Below are positions 7,252 to 16,437 of a stretch of DNA of 49,087 nt, one piece after another. The translations under genes and the position numbers were made by a program. Below the pieces are notes generated by a model that made no database searches, was not told the origin of the DNA, and was given only the letters and a program-made list of their open reading frames with translations. Source of the stretch: a virus; the IMG/VR virus record IMGVR_UViG_3300046796_000361, positions 1 through 49,087 of that record; one strand, written 5' to 3'. Each line of letters opens with the position of its first letter. Within the stretch, counting starts at the first letter, position 1.

Positions 7252-7680
7252 TCATCCTTCGATGTAGATCACGGTCGGTTGCGGTGTCCTCGGCATGATT
7301 GGGCCATCGAGCGCCAAGACGCCGTCGAAGAGCGAACCGGCAATCTTGGAGCCATCGACCAGATCGGCCGCACTTGCCGCCTCCACCACCGACCCGGTTC
7401 GAGGCACTGCAGCCGAGAGCGTATCGGCCGCAGAAACCGCCTCGACAATCGCGGTTGCATAGGTAAGCCCTGCAGTGACGGTCGAGCTCGCACTCGCCGC
7501 CTCGACCATGATCTGGCCGAGGAATGCATCGACGTGTTCGCCGACCGAGGCCGGGTCGTCGACCAGCGTCGCGAACACGACGTTCCCTGTGCCCGGTGCG
7601 TCCAATGCGGCGGCGGCCTCGGTAATGTCGGCCGCGATGGCTGCATGCCGACGCAGCAAGCTGACGTTACAGACGAGCAT
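7252..7680 (-). CDS. Ala-rich repeat structural protein (142 aa)
   Basis: ATG at 7680 is preferred; a TTG lies two codons upstream. The protein contains repeated motifs such as ITEAAAALDAP, MVEAASASSTV, IVEAVSAADTL and VVEAASAADLV. This E-A-x-x-A-x-D repeat style is shared with the 261-aa protein at 22009-22794. It overlaps the end of the 333-aa gene upstream. It is probably a virion appendage protein. Confidence 0.55.
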   Translation of the reverse strand: MLVCNVSLLRRHAAIAADITEAAAALDAPGTGNVVFATLVDDPASVGEHVDAFLGQIMVEAASASSTVTAGLTYATAIVEAVSAADTLSAAVPRTGSVVEAASAADLVDGSKIAGSLFDGVLALDGPIMPRTPQPTVIYIEG

Positions 7681-8668
7681 CCGCAACCATGGTGGTGACG
7701 GGACTGTCGTGCCCGGCTATCGTTTTCCAAGTCACGCCGAGATCCAGTGATATGGCGACGGCCCCGTTTTCACCCGCAATGTCAGCCGCCCCGCCAGCCA
7801 TTATAAGGCTGCCGGACACCGCTACGCAAAACACCTTCGGCACACCCGGAACGGATACGGTCTTCGTTCCTGTGCTGTCGACAGTCTCTTCGGTAACCTG
7901 AACTTGACCGGACCCCCAAGTCTCCAACGGATCGCCACTGGCGAAGCTGACGGTGCTGGTGCCGTCCGCATAGTTTATTATCGGCGGCTTGACCGGTTTT
8001 GCTGTCACGGCGCTAGGCGCGCTCATGACACCGTCCGGCACATGATGCCCCCTTTCATCAAAACAATCATTGCCCTCGCAATGCGGTAAAAACGCCGACT
8101 TATAGGTATCAGGGTCGGCACCTTCGGTGGGCGTGCTGCTGACCTCGGCCCAACTCACACCATCCGACGATTCAAAAACTTGATCCTTCAGGGCATCATT
8201 TTGATCATAAAAGAATGCATTATTCTTTTTATCCCAAACCAACGCCACCGGATTTGCGCCATTCGATGGTTCCGTTACGGATGGCATAGTTCCGGCATGA
8301 TCAAAGGCAACTGTCCAATTCAACCCATCATTCGAGTAATAAATATAGGTATGATAGCGAAGCAATCTTATCTCATTTCCAGCGCCGTCATCCACATCAA
8401 CCCATTCGGACGAGTTGCCGCAAACCACAAAGGCCGGCGTGCGTTTCTCATCTGGCGTCCCCTCATTCTTGATGATCACGCTAAAGGAGCTAGCCAAGAC
8501 CGAGACTCCGAACTCTCCAGCGCCGGGAAGGGAAATTGTTTGGTGATCTATCGATTTCCCCGCGACTTTCGCACAGTACAAGTTTGTCAATGTGCCGTAA
8601 ACAAATACTGCTCCTTCGTCCCACTGCACATTGAAGATGCGCGTCAGCGCGTCCTGGGAGTACGACAT
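7667..8668 (-). CDS. Tail-tip/fibre protein with sialidase-like repeats (333 aa)
   Basis: The protein has repeated short motifs of the Asp-box/BNR kind (YYSNDGLNWTVAF, FESSDGVSWAEVS, ISLDLGVTWKTIA), in which S-x-D-G-x-x-W turns recur in beta-propellers. This suggests a beta-propeller, possibly glycan-binding, at the tail end. The catalytic residues of sialidases were not found. The start ATG at 8668 overlaps the previous stop by one base. Confidence 0.6.
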   Translation of the reverse strand: MSYSQDALTRIFNVQWDEGAVFVYGTLTNLYCAKVAGKSIDHQTISLPGAGEFGVSVLASSFSVIIKNEGTPDEKRTPAFVVCGNSSEWVDVDDGAGNEIRLLRYHTYIYYSNDGLNWTVAFDHAGTMPSVTEPSNGANPVALVWDKKNNAFFYDQNDALKDQVFESSDGVSWAEVSSTPTEGADPDTYKSAFLPHCEGNDCFDERGHHVPDGVMSAPSAVTAKPVKPPIINYADGTSTVSFASGDPLETWGSGQVQVTEETVDSTGTKTVSVPGVPKVFCVAVSGSLIMAGGAADIAGENGAVAISLDLGVTWKTIAGHDSPVTTMVADARL

Positions 8669-9474
8669 CAGATGTCCGTGCGCAGGAACGGCAGCGTCAC
8701 CGACAGACCGGACGGCCCGGCGTTGTCGGACTGTATGATCCGGATTGCATAAATATCGCCTTCGGCAAAATCCACGGTGGCGGGAATGTTGAAAGCGCCG
8801 CTCTGTCCGCCACCAGTGTCGATGTCGCCTGCGGCAGCGAAGGTGATGCTGCCGATCTCGACCCGGTTTCTTTCGATCGCCAGGATGATCTCGGTGGCCC
8901 CGGTCGCCTCATTGCCGACATCCAGATAGGCATAGGCGTGTGCATTCCCGCTCACCAGTTGCATGGTCCGGCCGGCAACGGCCTGGAACAGTACCTCGCC
9001 CGCGGTGCGCTGGATGGTGCCTGGCACGAAGATCGCAGCGTCGTAATTCACATCATAGAGCGGCATCCAGAACGAATAGAGCGGATTCTCGTCGGTGCTG
9101 CCGTCCGTCGCATTCGGATCGAAAGCCGCCGGCAATGGCGGCGTCGTGTGGCTGCCGAGCACCTGATACATGCCCAGGCCGCGAACCGAGACCATCTGGC
9201 CGATCGTATACGGCGTGCCGTTCGTCCACTGCCCCACATATGTGATGACGGCGACCGGCAGCGGAATGACTTGCGTCGTTCCATCGGTGAAGTGGAACGT
9301 CATACTGTTGGCGGTATAGGTGACGGTGTCGATGCGCTTGCCTTCGGCGAGCGCGGCGTTCAAGTCGACAATGCGCTGATCGACATCGTAGAAATTGCCG
9401 TCAACCTGCGCCGCGCTGTTCGGCGCGCCGGTGCCGGCGCCCCAGGCGCCGGTGGTGACATAGACGATCGTCAT
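8668..9474 (-). CDS. Minor tail/fibre-base protein (268 aa)
   Basis: The N-terminus (MTIVYVTTGAWGAGTG, NSAAQVDGNFYDVDQRIVDLN) is like phage proteins that attach fibres to the tail tip, with a short helix predicted to trimerise. The middle GQWTNGTPYTIGQMVSVRG resembles a carbohydrate-binding-type turn used as a repeat in fibres, and the C-terminal 130 residues are beta-rich. Role inferred from context. Confidence 0.55.
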   Translation of the reverse strand: MTIVYVTTGAWGAGTGAPNSAAQVDGNFYDVDQRIVDLNAALAEGKRIDTVTYTANSMTFHFTDGTTQVIPLPVAVITYVGQWTNGTPYTIGQMVSVRGLGMYQVLGSHTTPPLPAAFDPNATDGSTDENPLYSFWMPLYDVNYDAAIFVPGTIQRTAGEVLFQAVAGRTMQLVSGNAHAYAYLDVGNEATGATEIILAIERNRVEIGSITFAAAGDIDTGGGQSGAFNIPATVDFAEGDIYAIRIIQSDNAGPSGLSVTLPFLRTDI

Positions 9475-9477
9475 GAG

Positions 9478-9861
9478 CTAGCGCACCAAGTCCGTGCCCG
9501 TCGTCTCGACATTGTCGGAACGCGGCGGATCAGCATAAATAACCTTTGTCGGGCCGAGGTCGCCTCCGTCATCGAGCCTGACTTTCTTCAAGCGTTCGAC
9601 CTCGATGAAGTTGTCCCTGTTGATCGTGCCGCTGTCATCTTTTTGATAGACCTTCTCGGTGTCATATTGCCGTTTGGTTTCCTGCTGCTGCTTCGTTTCT
9701 GTGTGGCTGGCGCTCCAGCTATGCGGCAGATCGATGAGCTTGCCGCCCGTTCCGCTGATAGTGGCAAAGCCCTGGTCGGGATTGCTCTCCGGTGCCAACA
9801 TTCTGGCCGCAGGTGGCCGGATATTGGGAAACACGACGGGGCGAACGATGACTTCAAACAT
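9478..9861 (-). CDS. Hypothetical tail-tip protein (127 aa)
   Basis: The protein opens MFEVIVRPVVFPNIRPPAAR and has a highly charged, glutamine- and lysine-rich middle (TKQQQETKRQYDTEKVYQK). Position between the large tail-tip protein and fibre genes suggests a connector. The start overlaps the stop of the preceding gene by one base (9861). Function is unknown. Confidence 0.5.
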   Translation of the reverse strand: MFEVIVRPVVFPNIRPPAARMLAPESNPDQGFATISGTGGKLIDLPHSWSASHTETKQQQETKRQYDTEKVYQKDDSGTINRDNFIEVERLKKVRLDDGGDLGPTKVIYADPPRSDNVETTGTDLVR

Positions 9862-11843
9862 TATACTGCCTCCAGGTCGTAGCCGGTTGGCACCTTGAGA
9901 TCGCTGACTTGCACCGCGTAGTCGCTGGAAAACTGCCGCGACATGCTCTTGAGCTTGAAGGTCGCCTTGGTCTCGTATTGCTTCAACGCATCATTGATAG
10001 CCTGGCTCCGCGCCGCGGGAATTGTCTTCATCTGGTCGATGTCTGCGCCACTGATCGGCACCGAGGCAAACTGGCCGGCTTTAAACAGTAGCGGTGCCTG
10101 CGCCGAGGCCGGATTTTCGACGACGAGCGGCGTCTCGATTACATCCTCTGCCCTGAGAACGGACAGGAACTCGATCCCGTCGTCGTTCGGATCAGCGACA
10201 GGCGGCTCATAGCCGACCGACGTGTCGAACAGAACCGTGCGACCGGTGAACTGCTGGTAGTCGGCACCGACATAATCGATACTGCAATAAGTCGGGTCGC
10301 CGCCAGCCGCCACGGCCGAGCCGCCGTACCCGATGGCGCAGCCGATGCGGACCTCGCACTTGATGTGCCCGTCCGAGCCGTCCAACGCCAGCGAATATCC
10401 GATGATCTTGCCCAGCGCTTCGCCCACCCGCGGCTCGACCAGAAAGCCGTTCTTGCGCAACGTGATTTCCGGCATGCGCGACAGTTTCGGCGCAAACGCG
10501 ATTTCCACGACGCGCGCCCGTTGCAGCAGATGCGCCCGCGCCAGCGCGATCAGGTGCTCGAGGCTTCGATTGCCGCGATCGGTCGCGATATAAGACCGCC
10601 GCCGCGGATCGCCGATCGGCACATAGGCATCCACGCCTGTTCCGATCGTTTCGCTCAGGTTGACCGATTTGACATCGTTGACGACGAGCGCCTCGCCGTC
10701 GGCCGGATCGGTCAGGACGGGCTGCACATCGGCATAGAGCGAGAACGTCACGACCTCGGTACATTGCCGGTTCGCCGTGTAGGCCGCCACCAGCGTGACA
10801 TTGGTATAGTTCAACGGCAAAAAGGCACCCGTGGCCGAATAGCTGCGGCTGTACGAATTATTTTTCCCCGTGGTGATGGTGTCGCTGGTCACCAGCTCGG
10901 AAAAACCCAGCCCAATCGGCGCGTCGACATAACTCTGCGTATCCTCGAACGTGGTGGTATAGCTCGAAGTGCCGAACCACCCGGTGTCCGGGTTCGTCAC
11001 CGTCAGCTTGCTGCCAGAAAGCCTGGTCTTGACCTGAAGGCTATAGGGCGTGTCAGCGCTCGCATTGGCGACGACCCAGCCATCACCGATCCCGGCCCCC
11101 GCTTTCGGCCAATTGTCGGCCGTCAGGCTGTACGACGTGATCATGCCTCGATATGAATCCGGCCAATTCCGGATCAGATAGTCGGTCAGGTCGACTGTGC
11201 CTTGCGCCGATTGCGTCCAGGTATATTCGGCGCTGACATCGACACGCGCCAGCGGCCCGCTGGTGAGGTTGAGGCTGAGGCCGTCATAGAGCACCTTGCC
11301 GCCTTCGCTGGCGCCATCGAATTCGACCAGGCCGTCCTCGCCGGTGATCTCGTCCGACACGGTCAGAACGAGAGTCTCCCGATCGTAATGCCAGAGCTTG
11401 CTATAACCCTCGAGCACGACCTCGGGATCGGTGCGCCGCGTCGGATCGATCACCACCTCGTCGTAATACGGCAACACACGCAGCGTGTCGGCGAGCGCTG
11501 CCTTCTGCGCCACGAGGTCCATCGGCCGCGCGACGAACTCCAGCGTCACCAGTTCCTCGAAGATGCTGGTCGGGACGCCGACGAGCCGGCCGCGAAAACG
11601 GATCAGGTCCGGCCCGCAGTCGAGCGCGAACCACACCCATATCTTGCGACCGGGGCCGAGTAGGCCGATCGCATCGCCGGCGTCATTGCGCGGCCGGCGC
11701 ACCACCACAGTCAGGCTCGCCGGGTCGCCCTCGTCCTGCTTCAAGGTGAACGAGAACACGCTTTCGTCCCAGCGCAGATGCTCGGGCCCGAATACCGTCT
11801 CGCCCGGGTCGATCCAGGCAAAGTACGGCATTCCGACGGGCAT
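9861..11843 (-). CDS. Large tail-tip/baseplate hub protein (660 aa)
   Basis: The 660-aa protein starts MPVGMPYFAWIDPGETVFGP and its first 150 residues (FSFTLKQDEGDPASLTVVVR, WVWFALDCGPDLIRFRGRLV, EELVTLEFVARPMDLVAQKA) have the look of the two beta-barrel hub domains of siphovirus tail-tip proteins. The remainder is mixed beta. It follows the tape measure and two small genes, where baseplate hub genes usually lie. No peptidase motif was recognised. Confidence 0.6.
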   Translation of the reverse strand: MPVGMPYFAWIDPGETVFGPEHLRWDESVFSFTLKQDEGDPASLTVVVRRPRNDAGDAIGLLGPGRKIWVWFALDCGPDLIRFRGRLVGVPTSIFEELVTLEFVARPMDLVAQKAALADTLRVLPYYDEVVIDPTRRTDPEVVLEGYSKLWHYDRETLVLTVSDEITGEDGLVEFDGASEGGKVLYDGLSLNLTSGPLARVDVSAEYTWTQSAQGTVDLTDYLIRNWPDSYRGMITSYSLTADNWPKAGAGIGDGWVVANASADTPYSLQVKTRLSGSKLTVTNPDTGWFGTSSYTTTFEDTQSYVDAPIGLGFSELVTSDTITTGKNNSYSRSYSATGAFLPLNYTNVTLVAAYTANRQCTEVVTFSLYADVQPVLTDPADGEALVVNDVKSVNLSETIGTGVDAYVPIGDPRRRSYIATDRGNRSLEHLIALARAHLLQRARVVEIAFAPKLSRMPEITLRKNGFLVEPRVGEALGKIIGYSLALDGSDGHIKCEVRIGCAIGYGGSAVAAGGDPTYCSIDYVGADYQQFTGRTVLFDTSVGYEPPVADPNDDGIEFLSVLRAEDVIETPLVVENPASAQAPLLFKAGQFASVPISGADIDQMKTIPAARSQAINDALKQYETKATFKLKSMSRQFSSDYAVQVSDLKVPTGYDLEAV

Positions 11844-11846
11844 GGG

Positions 11847-12140
11847 TCAGCCCAATTCACTCAGCATACCGGACGCCCAGTTTTGCTCGTGCAATGGCTG
11901 CGAAACATTATCGGCGAGATGCAAGCCGTGCTCGGCGAGTGCCTGTTCCAATCTGGCGAGACACTTTCGGCCGAACATCCGCCGGCGAAGCAAATCGGTC
12001 CGCGTCTGTGCGAGCAGTTGCGGCATGGTGGTGATCGGATTGCCTCCCTGAGGGTCCCACGCAAGAGCGTTGCTGAGGCGCGTCCGGCCGACGCTTACGG
12101 TCGCTAACAAGTTGCTCAATTCGTCGTCGAACTCGTACAT
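11847..12140 (-). CDS. Hypothetical tail gene (97 aa)
   Basis: The product is helical and charged (SVGRTRLSNALAWDPQGGN, TRTDLLRRRMFGRKCLARL). It sits three bases upstream of the hub gene and one base after the 126-aa gene, within the tail-tip operon. No domain recognised. Confidence 0.5.
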   Translation of the reverse strand: MYEFDDELSNLLATVSVGRTRLSNALAWDPQGGNPITTMPQLLAQTRTDLLRRRMFGRKCLARLEQALAEHGLHLADNVSQPLHEQNWASGMLSELG

Positions 12141-12141
12141 C

Positions 12142-12522
12142 TCAGACGGTCCTCTGCTCGCATTCCAATTTCCACGCGATTTCTGCCGCCCATTCGTCGC
12201 GCGACGTATCCCACGCCGTCACCTTGGCGAGAATGGTCAGCACATCGCCGGTCGTGTTGGCGACGCCGAGGCCGGGAATGCAGACAATGGTGACGTCCGC
12301 CCCGGGCCAAATGCCGGTAAGTTCGGGCGCCTCATGGTCAGTGCAGGTGATCGTAACCTTGTATTGCCGGAACTGTTCGAGTGAGATGTCCGCCAGGGCG
12401 CCGCGGCAATCGCGCGCCACATTCGCCGCCTGCGTGATCGGCTCTAACGTCATCACGATACCGCGCGAGGCATACGGTGAAAAATCAATGCCGTCGATTT
12501 CAAGCAGAGTCATTTGAGGCAT
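12142..12522 (-). CDS. Probable minor tail protein (126 aa)
   Basis: The sequence begins MPQMTLLEIDGIDFSPYASR and continues with beta-rich stretches (YKVTITCTDHEAPELTGIWP, ADVTIVCIPGLG), resembling small beta-barrel distal-tail-type proteins next to a tape measure gene. Either of the first two ATGs could start it. It is separated from the tape measure gene by 157 bases that hold a pentamer array and a hairpin, the longest gap in the tail operon. Confidence 0.5.
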   Translation of the reverse strand: MPQMTLLEIDGIDFSPYASRGIVMTLEPITQAANVARDCRGALADISLEQFRQYKVTITCTDHEAPELTGIWPGADVTIVCIPGLGVANTTGDVLTILAKVTAWDTSRDEWAAEIAWKLECEQRTV

Positions 12523-12556
12523 TGGCTATCGACCAGGTTGCGTTTGTCAGGTAAAA

Positions 12557-12640
12557 GGCACGGTGACTGGGCGCGGCGTGGCCGGGCGGTGTATGGCACG
12601 GTATGGTACGGCTTGGCACGGCCCGGCATGGCAGGGCATG
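12557..12640 (+). repeat. Pentamer array A (GGYNN), within the minus-strand tail operon
   Basis: Reading the plus strand, units GGCAC, GGTGA, then after an irregular stretch GGCAC, GGTAT, GGTAC, GGCTT, GGCAC, GGCCC, GGCAT, GGCAG and GGCAT follow in five-base register. It is less regular than the arrays at 41.8-48.75 kb and richer in GGTNN. The G-rich strand is plus although both flanking genes are on minus. It is followed by the hairpin at 12650-12680. Confidence 0.75.
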
Positions 12641-12649
12641 GAGAACGAG

Positions 12650-12680
12650 GGCCTCAGCTTAACTGCTGAGGCCTTTTCTC
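12650..12680 (+). terminator. Intrinsic-terminator-like hairpin, plus orientation
   Basis: A perfect 9-bp stem GGCCTCAGC (12650-12658) and GCTGAGGCC (12665-12673) with a six-base loop is followed by TTTTCTC on the plus strand. On the minus strand no T-run follows. It therefore points against the surrounding tail operon and would end a plus-strand transcript crossing array A. Confidence 0.6.
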
Positions 12681-15466
12681 TAGCTGTACCGAGAAGGTTT
12701 TCTGCCGCCGCTTCTGACCTGCGCCAACGCCGCGGCCTTGCGCAATTCGTCAACTACACTAGACGAGGCGCGCAAACCCTCGATTGGCGCCAAGCCGGGG
12801 AAATTGATCGTAACGGCATTCATGCCGCCCCCGGCGAATGCCGGGATACCGATCGGCGCATGCACAAGCCCGCCGAGCGCAAAGCGGCCCATGCCGTCGA
12901 GCACATCACGCAGGTTGCCGCCCGATCGCCGCAGCGCCTCGAGGAAAGCCAGCACGCCGGGTTGCGCCACCGCCCGCGCTGGCATGATGTGTTCACCACG
13001 CGAAGCCCAAATCAGATTCGAATCGGACGTGCCGCTGCCGCGACCGCCCAGCAGTCCGCCGCCTGCGTGGCTGCCGATGTCGCCGAGGCCAAGGTCGGCA
13101 CCGAGCGTGCCGCTGCCGCCGAACAGTTGATTCCATTTGTCCTTGAGCCATTGAAAGGCATTCGCGACTGGGGTCGTGACCCATTCTGAAATCAGGGCCT
13201 TGCCCTCATCTATCTTGGTGCTGATGTAGCCTATGATGCCGTCCCACGTGTCCTTGATCCACTGCCAGGCATTGCCGACTGGCGTCGTGATCCAAGCGTC
13301 GAAAGTAGCTTTGAGCGCCTGCCATTTGGCATCGATGGCATCGGCTGCATCGATAGCCGCCTGCTTTATCTGCGGCCAGTAAAGGACGAGCAGAGCCAGC
13401 ACGGCGATGATCGCCACGATTACAATGCCGACAATGCTAATCGTTGACGCTGCCAGACCGAAAGCAGCCATTCCGGCCGAAGCAAGTCCCCAAGCCGTCG
13501 CCATCAACGTTATTGCGCCGTTGACGATTGCAATGGCCGCCGCCAGCGCTACAAAAGCGCCGGTCATCGTTCCAATAATGGCAATCGCTGCGATATCGGT
13601 CCCTGTCAATTCCGTGCCGAAAATGCGGTTGATGATATTGGCCACGCCGGTGGCGGCGTTCCCGAGCGCGATCAAACCGCTCACGATCAATTGGATGGTC
13701 CCCGGGATTTGTGCGCCGATTGTCTTGAAGCCGTCGACCAGGGTCTTCACCCATGGCACCTTCTGCGCTTCCTGGCTGATAGTCTGAAATGCAATGACCG
13801 CGGCTGCGCTAAACTGAGCCCAGAACCCCGCGAAATCGCCGGCGAACAAAAGCTTGAACGATTCCACTATTTGCGCCAGCGATTCGGGGATCAACGCCGC
13901 CGCCTTGGCAGCGCCGGCCGATATCTGATCCCAGAACAGCACCACCAGCGCGACCAGCGGGATCAGGATGGGGCCGAAGCTGGCGAACAAGGAAATCAAC
14001 GCCGTGAACGGCGACAGCACCAAGCCGATGCCTTTGAATGCGACCGCTAGGGCGACCGCGGCAGCCGCCGCCGTGATGAAGAACGCCGCCACCTGACTTT
14101 TCGAGACGCCCTCGAAACTCGCCGCAATCTGCTCGACGATGCCCAAGAGCGCCGCGCCGGCCGGCACCAGAACATCGCGCCATATCCCGGCGAGCTGCTG
14201 ACCGACCGCGATCAGAACCTTGAACGTGGTCTGGATCGCACTGTCTTCGGGAGCGGACGCAAAGGTCGCTTGCTTCTGATCTGAAAGCCCCAGCCATATC
14301 CTCAGCAGCTCGCGCGAGCCGTCGACCAGCTTCGTCAGCCATTCGGTCTGCGCCAGTGCGCCAGTGAGAAATACCGCACCGATCTGATCCTTGGTGGCGC
14401 GGATCGCCTTTGTCAGATCATCCCATCCGCCCTTGACGGCCTTTGCTGTATTGGCCTGCTGCGCGCTCAAGTCGCGCGAGGCCTTTCCGGCCTCCGCCAG
14501 AGTCTTTGCCTGCTCGACCGTGGCGGTGTTCGCAGCGACCAGAACCTTAATGGTGTCCTTCCAATTGTCGCCGAAGATCTTGATGCCGGCCGCCGCCTGG
14601 GCCGCGGGATCTTTTATATTGTTAATGGCCAGGGCAGCGGCTCGCGCGATGGCGAGCGTGTCCCCGGTCGCAATGGTCTGCATGCTAACGCCGAGCTTGC
14701 GCAGCTCGGTCGCTGCCTCACTGGCTTTGCCCTTCGTATCCGTAGTGGTGTCGTTGAACCTTCTGATGATGACAGTGCCGCCATCTGCAGTTTTGACCGC
14801 CTGATCGGTCGCACTTCCCAGTTGCGCAATCCCGCCCTTCGCATCAGCCGCCGTCCCACTTATCTTCGATAACGATTTTTGAACGTCATCGACGGATATG
14901 CCGGCACTGGCGGCCGCCTTGCGCAGCTCCAGCCATTGCGCGGTGGTCAGTTTAAGTTTTTCCGCCTGATCGACGAGCGCGGCGCCGGTCTCTACCGCGC
15001 CCTTGGTCAGTGACGACGTGAGCGCTGCGATGGCGGCCACGACGCCGGCGGCGGCGAGCTTAAATGCGGTCGCTGTCGAGACGAGCTTGGCGCTGGCGGA
15101 TTCTCCGGATGCGCCGATCTGCTGGGAGGCCTGCCCGATCGCGCTCCCGACCTGCTGCGCCGCTGCGGCGGTCTTCTGTAATCCGGTTGCGACATCGAGG
15201 GCCGACTTGGTGCCTTGGCTTCCGAACGAGACGACACTTTCGGCCAGCGCCTTGAATTGAGTCCCCAGTTGTTGGCCGGCGGTGCCGAGACGGTCGAATG
15301 CCTGCTTGGTGTCATCCACGCGGGCCGGATCGATCTTGGTGTTCCGGGCCGCGTCCTGGATCTGCTTGAAGGATGTCTCACCGGCCTTGCCCAGCGCTTC
15401 AAGCTGCTTCTTGATGTCATCGCTGCCCTCGAGCGTGATGCGCTGGCTTATCGTCTTGCTGGCCAT
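12680..15466 (-). CDS. Tail tape measure protein (928 aa)
   Basis: It is the longest ORF. It begins MASKTISQRITLEGSDDIKK, has an Ala/Gln/Ser-rich helical N-terminal third, several hydrophobic segments in the middle (AAVALAVAFKGIGLVL; LLVLYWPQIKQAA) and Trp-containing repeats near residues 735-800 (WQWIKDTWDGIIGYIS, FQWLKDKWNQLF). Such proteins set tail length and line the tube. At about 1.5 angstrom per residue, 928 residues suggest a tail of roughly 140 nm (family rule, inference). Tail tube and chaperone genes lie upstream as expected. Confidence 0.85.
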   Translation of the reverse strand: MASKTISQRITLEGSDDIKKQLEALGKAGETSFKQIQDAARNTKIDPARVDDTKQAFDRLGTAGQQLGTQFKALAESVVSFGSQGTKSALDVATGLQKTAAAAQQVGSAIGQASQQIGASGESASAKLVSTATAFKLAAAGVVAAIAALTSSLTKGAVETGAALVDQAEKLKLTTAQWLELRKAAASAGISVDDVQKSLSKISGTAADAKGGIAQLGSATDQAVKTADGGTVIIRRFNDTTTDTKGKASEAATELRKLGVSMQTIATGDTLAIARAAALAINNIKDPAAQAAAGIKIFGDNWKDTIKVLVAANTATVEQAKTLAEAGKASRDLSAQQANTAKAVKGGWDDLTKAIRATKDQIGAVFLTGALAQTEWLTKLVDGSRELLRIWLGLSDQKQATFASAPEDSAIQTTFKVLIAVGQQLAGIWRDVLVPAGAALLGIVEQIAASFEGVSKSQVAAFFITAAAAAVALAVAFKGIGLVLSPFTALISLFASFGPILIPLVALVVLFWDQISAGAAKAAALIPESLAQIVESFKLLFAGDFAGFWAQFSAAAVIAFQTISQEAQKVPWVKTLVDGFKTIGAQIPGTIQLIVSGLIALGNAATGVANIINRIFGTELTGTDIAAIAIIGTMTGAFVALAAAIAIVNGAITLMATAWGLASAGMAAFGLAASTISIVGIVIVAIIAVLALLVLYWPQIKQAAIDAADAIDAKWQALKATFDAWITTPVGNAWQWIKDTWDGIIGYISTKIDEGKALISEWVTTPVANAFQWLKDKWNQLFGGSGTLGADLGLGDIGSHAGGGLLGGRGSGTSDSNLIWASRGEHIMPARAVAQPGVLAFLEALRRSGGNLRDVLDGMGRFALGGLVHAPIGIPAFAGGGMNAVTINFPGLAPIEGLRASSSVVDELRKAAALAQVRSGGRKPSRYS

Positions 15467-15472
15467 CGATGA

Positions 15473-16009
15473 TCAGCCCTTGATCCGTTTTTCGTAGAAG
15501 TCCTGCATCTGTGCCGCCGCCTGCGCGAAGATGCGATAGAGATCGAACCGCTTGCGGATGTTGACCTGGCTCACTCCGACGAACAGCGGGCCCAACTCCC
15601 GGTGGCCGGCGTCGAACAACAGCGGTGGCTTACCCGCGACGTTCACCGACACCAGCCTGCCGCGGTATGCGCGAGGCGTATGGATGCCGGTCGGTAAATT
15701 CCCCTCGAGTGGTAGCCACAGGAGCGGCCGGCCGCTGATTCTAGCGCCGCGCTCGAACACGCCGGCGAACCGGCTGGTATCGAAGATCAATGCCGCCGGA
15801 TCGCCGCCTTTGTTCGGGAAGAACTTGGACGTCAACGCCTTCTGCCATTGAGCCGGGAACCCGGCCGCCGCGATGTTCGCCCGACCCAGGGTGACCGCCA
15901 GCTTGGCGGCGTCCTGTACGGCCCCGGCCTCGGCATCGGCAACCTGGCTTTGGATCTGCGCGATCAGCGCCTCGATGGCCGATTCGTGCTCAGAAAAGAC
16001 GAGCTTCAC
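15473..16009 (-). CDS. Hypothetical tail protein (178 aa)
   Basis: I place the start at GTG 16009 (VKLVFSEHESAIEALIAQIQ), because the 47 residues added by the ATG at 16150 do not look like protein and would overlap the region upstream of a plus-strand gene. The product has a helical N-terminus and a segment TSKFFPNKGGDPAALIFDTS. The position, between the tail chaperones and the tape measure, suits a minor tail protein. Function is unknown. Confidence 0.55.
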   Translation of the reverse strand: MKLVFSEHESAIEALIAQIQSQVADAEAGAVQDAAKLAVTLGRANIAAAGFPAQWQKALTSKFFPNKGGDPAALIFDTSRFAGVFERGARISGRPLLWLPLEGNLPTGIHTPRAYRGRLVSVNVAGKPPLLFDAGHRELGPLFVGVSQVNIRKRFDLYRIFAQAAAQMQDFYEKRIKG

Positions 16010-16176
16010 GGCAGATTGGCACCAATAAGCAACTGCGTGGCACGGAATGACAAGACGACGTTTTGGCGCCTGGGTAGACGTTTGATCCCATGAAACCCAG
16101 CCAACGAATCCACCGTAACTCCTTGCTCGTATCGGCGATTGCAGGGCCAAAGGGCTGCAAATCAGGGGAAAAAATA

Positions 16177-16437
16177 ATGAAGAAGTTCGTTTTGGCGCTG
16201 GCCATCATAGCGGGCATTACAGCGCCGGCTTTTGCTGACGGACGTTCGTCGTCTGCCGTGAGGAAGTTCGAACGCGAGAATCCCCCTTCCGGCCCTCGCA
16301 GAGAATATGTGATTGACCACATAATTCCGCTCAGGAATGGCGGCACCAACGACCAAAAAAACCTTCAGTGGCAGACGATACAAGATGCCAAGGAAAAAGA
16401 CAGAATCGAGTGTGACGGGCATCGGTGCGGGCACTGA
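16177..16437 (+). CDS. Exported HNH endonuclease-like protein (86 aa), a moron
   Basis: ATG at 16177 follows AGGGGAAAAAATA. Residues 1-20 (MKKFVLALAIIAGITAPAFA) form a clear signal peptide with an A-x-A cleavage site. The mature part is an HNH-type fold: YVIDHIIPLRNGGTNDQKNL with the D-H pair and the N of N-x-x-N-L, then WQTIQDAKEKDR. Two cysteines at the end (ECDGHRC) could form a disulphide, fitting a periplasmic nuclease. It lies on the plus strand inside the minus-strand tail operon, so it needs its own promoter. Longer upstream starts were rejected. It resembles small secreted HNH proteins of rhizobia. Confidence 0.8.
   Translation: MKKFVLALAIIAGITAPAFADGRSSSAVRKFERENPPSGPRREYVIDHIIPLRNGGTNDQKNLQWQTIQDAKEKDRIECDGHRCGH

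Noticed and set aside
15473-16150. 225-aa version of the tail gene starting at 16150
   Set aside because: The extra N-terminus lacks protein character and would overlap the promoter area of the plus-strand HNH gene; GTG 16009 fits better.
16090-16437. 115-aa version of the HNH gene starting at 16090
   Set aside because: The signal peptide begins at the internal ATG 16177, preceded by a good ribosome-binding site.
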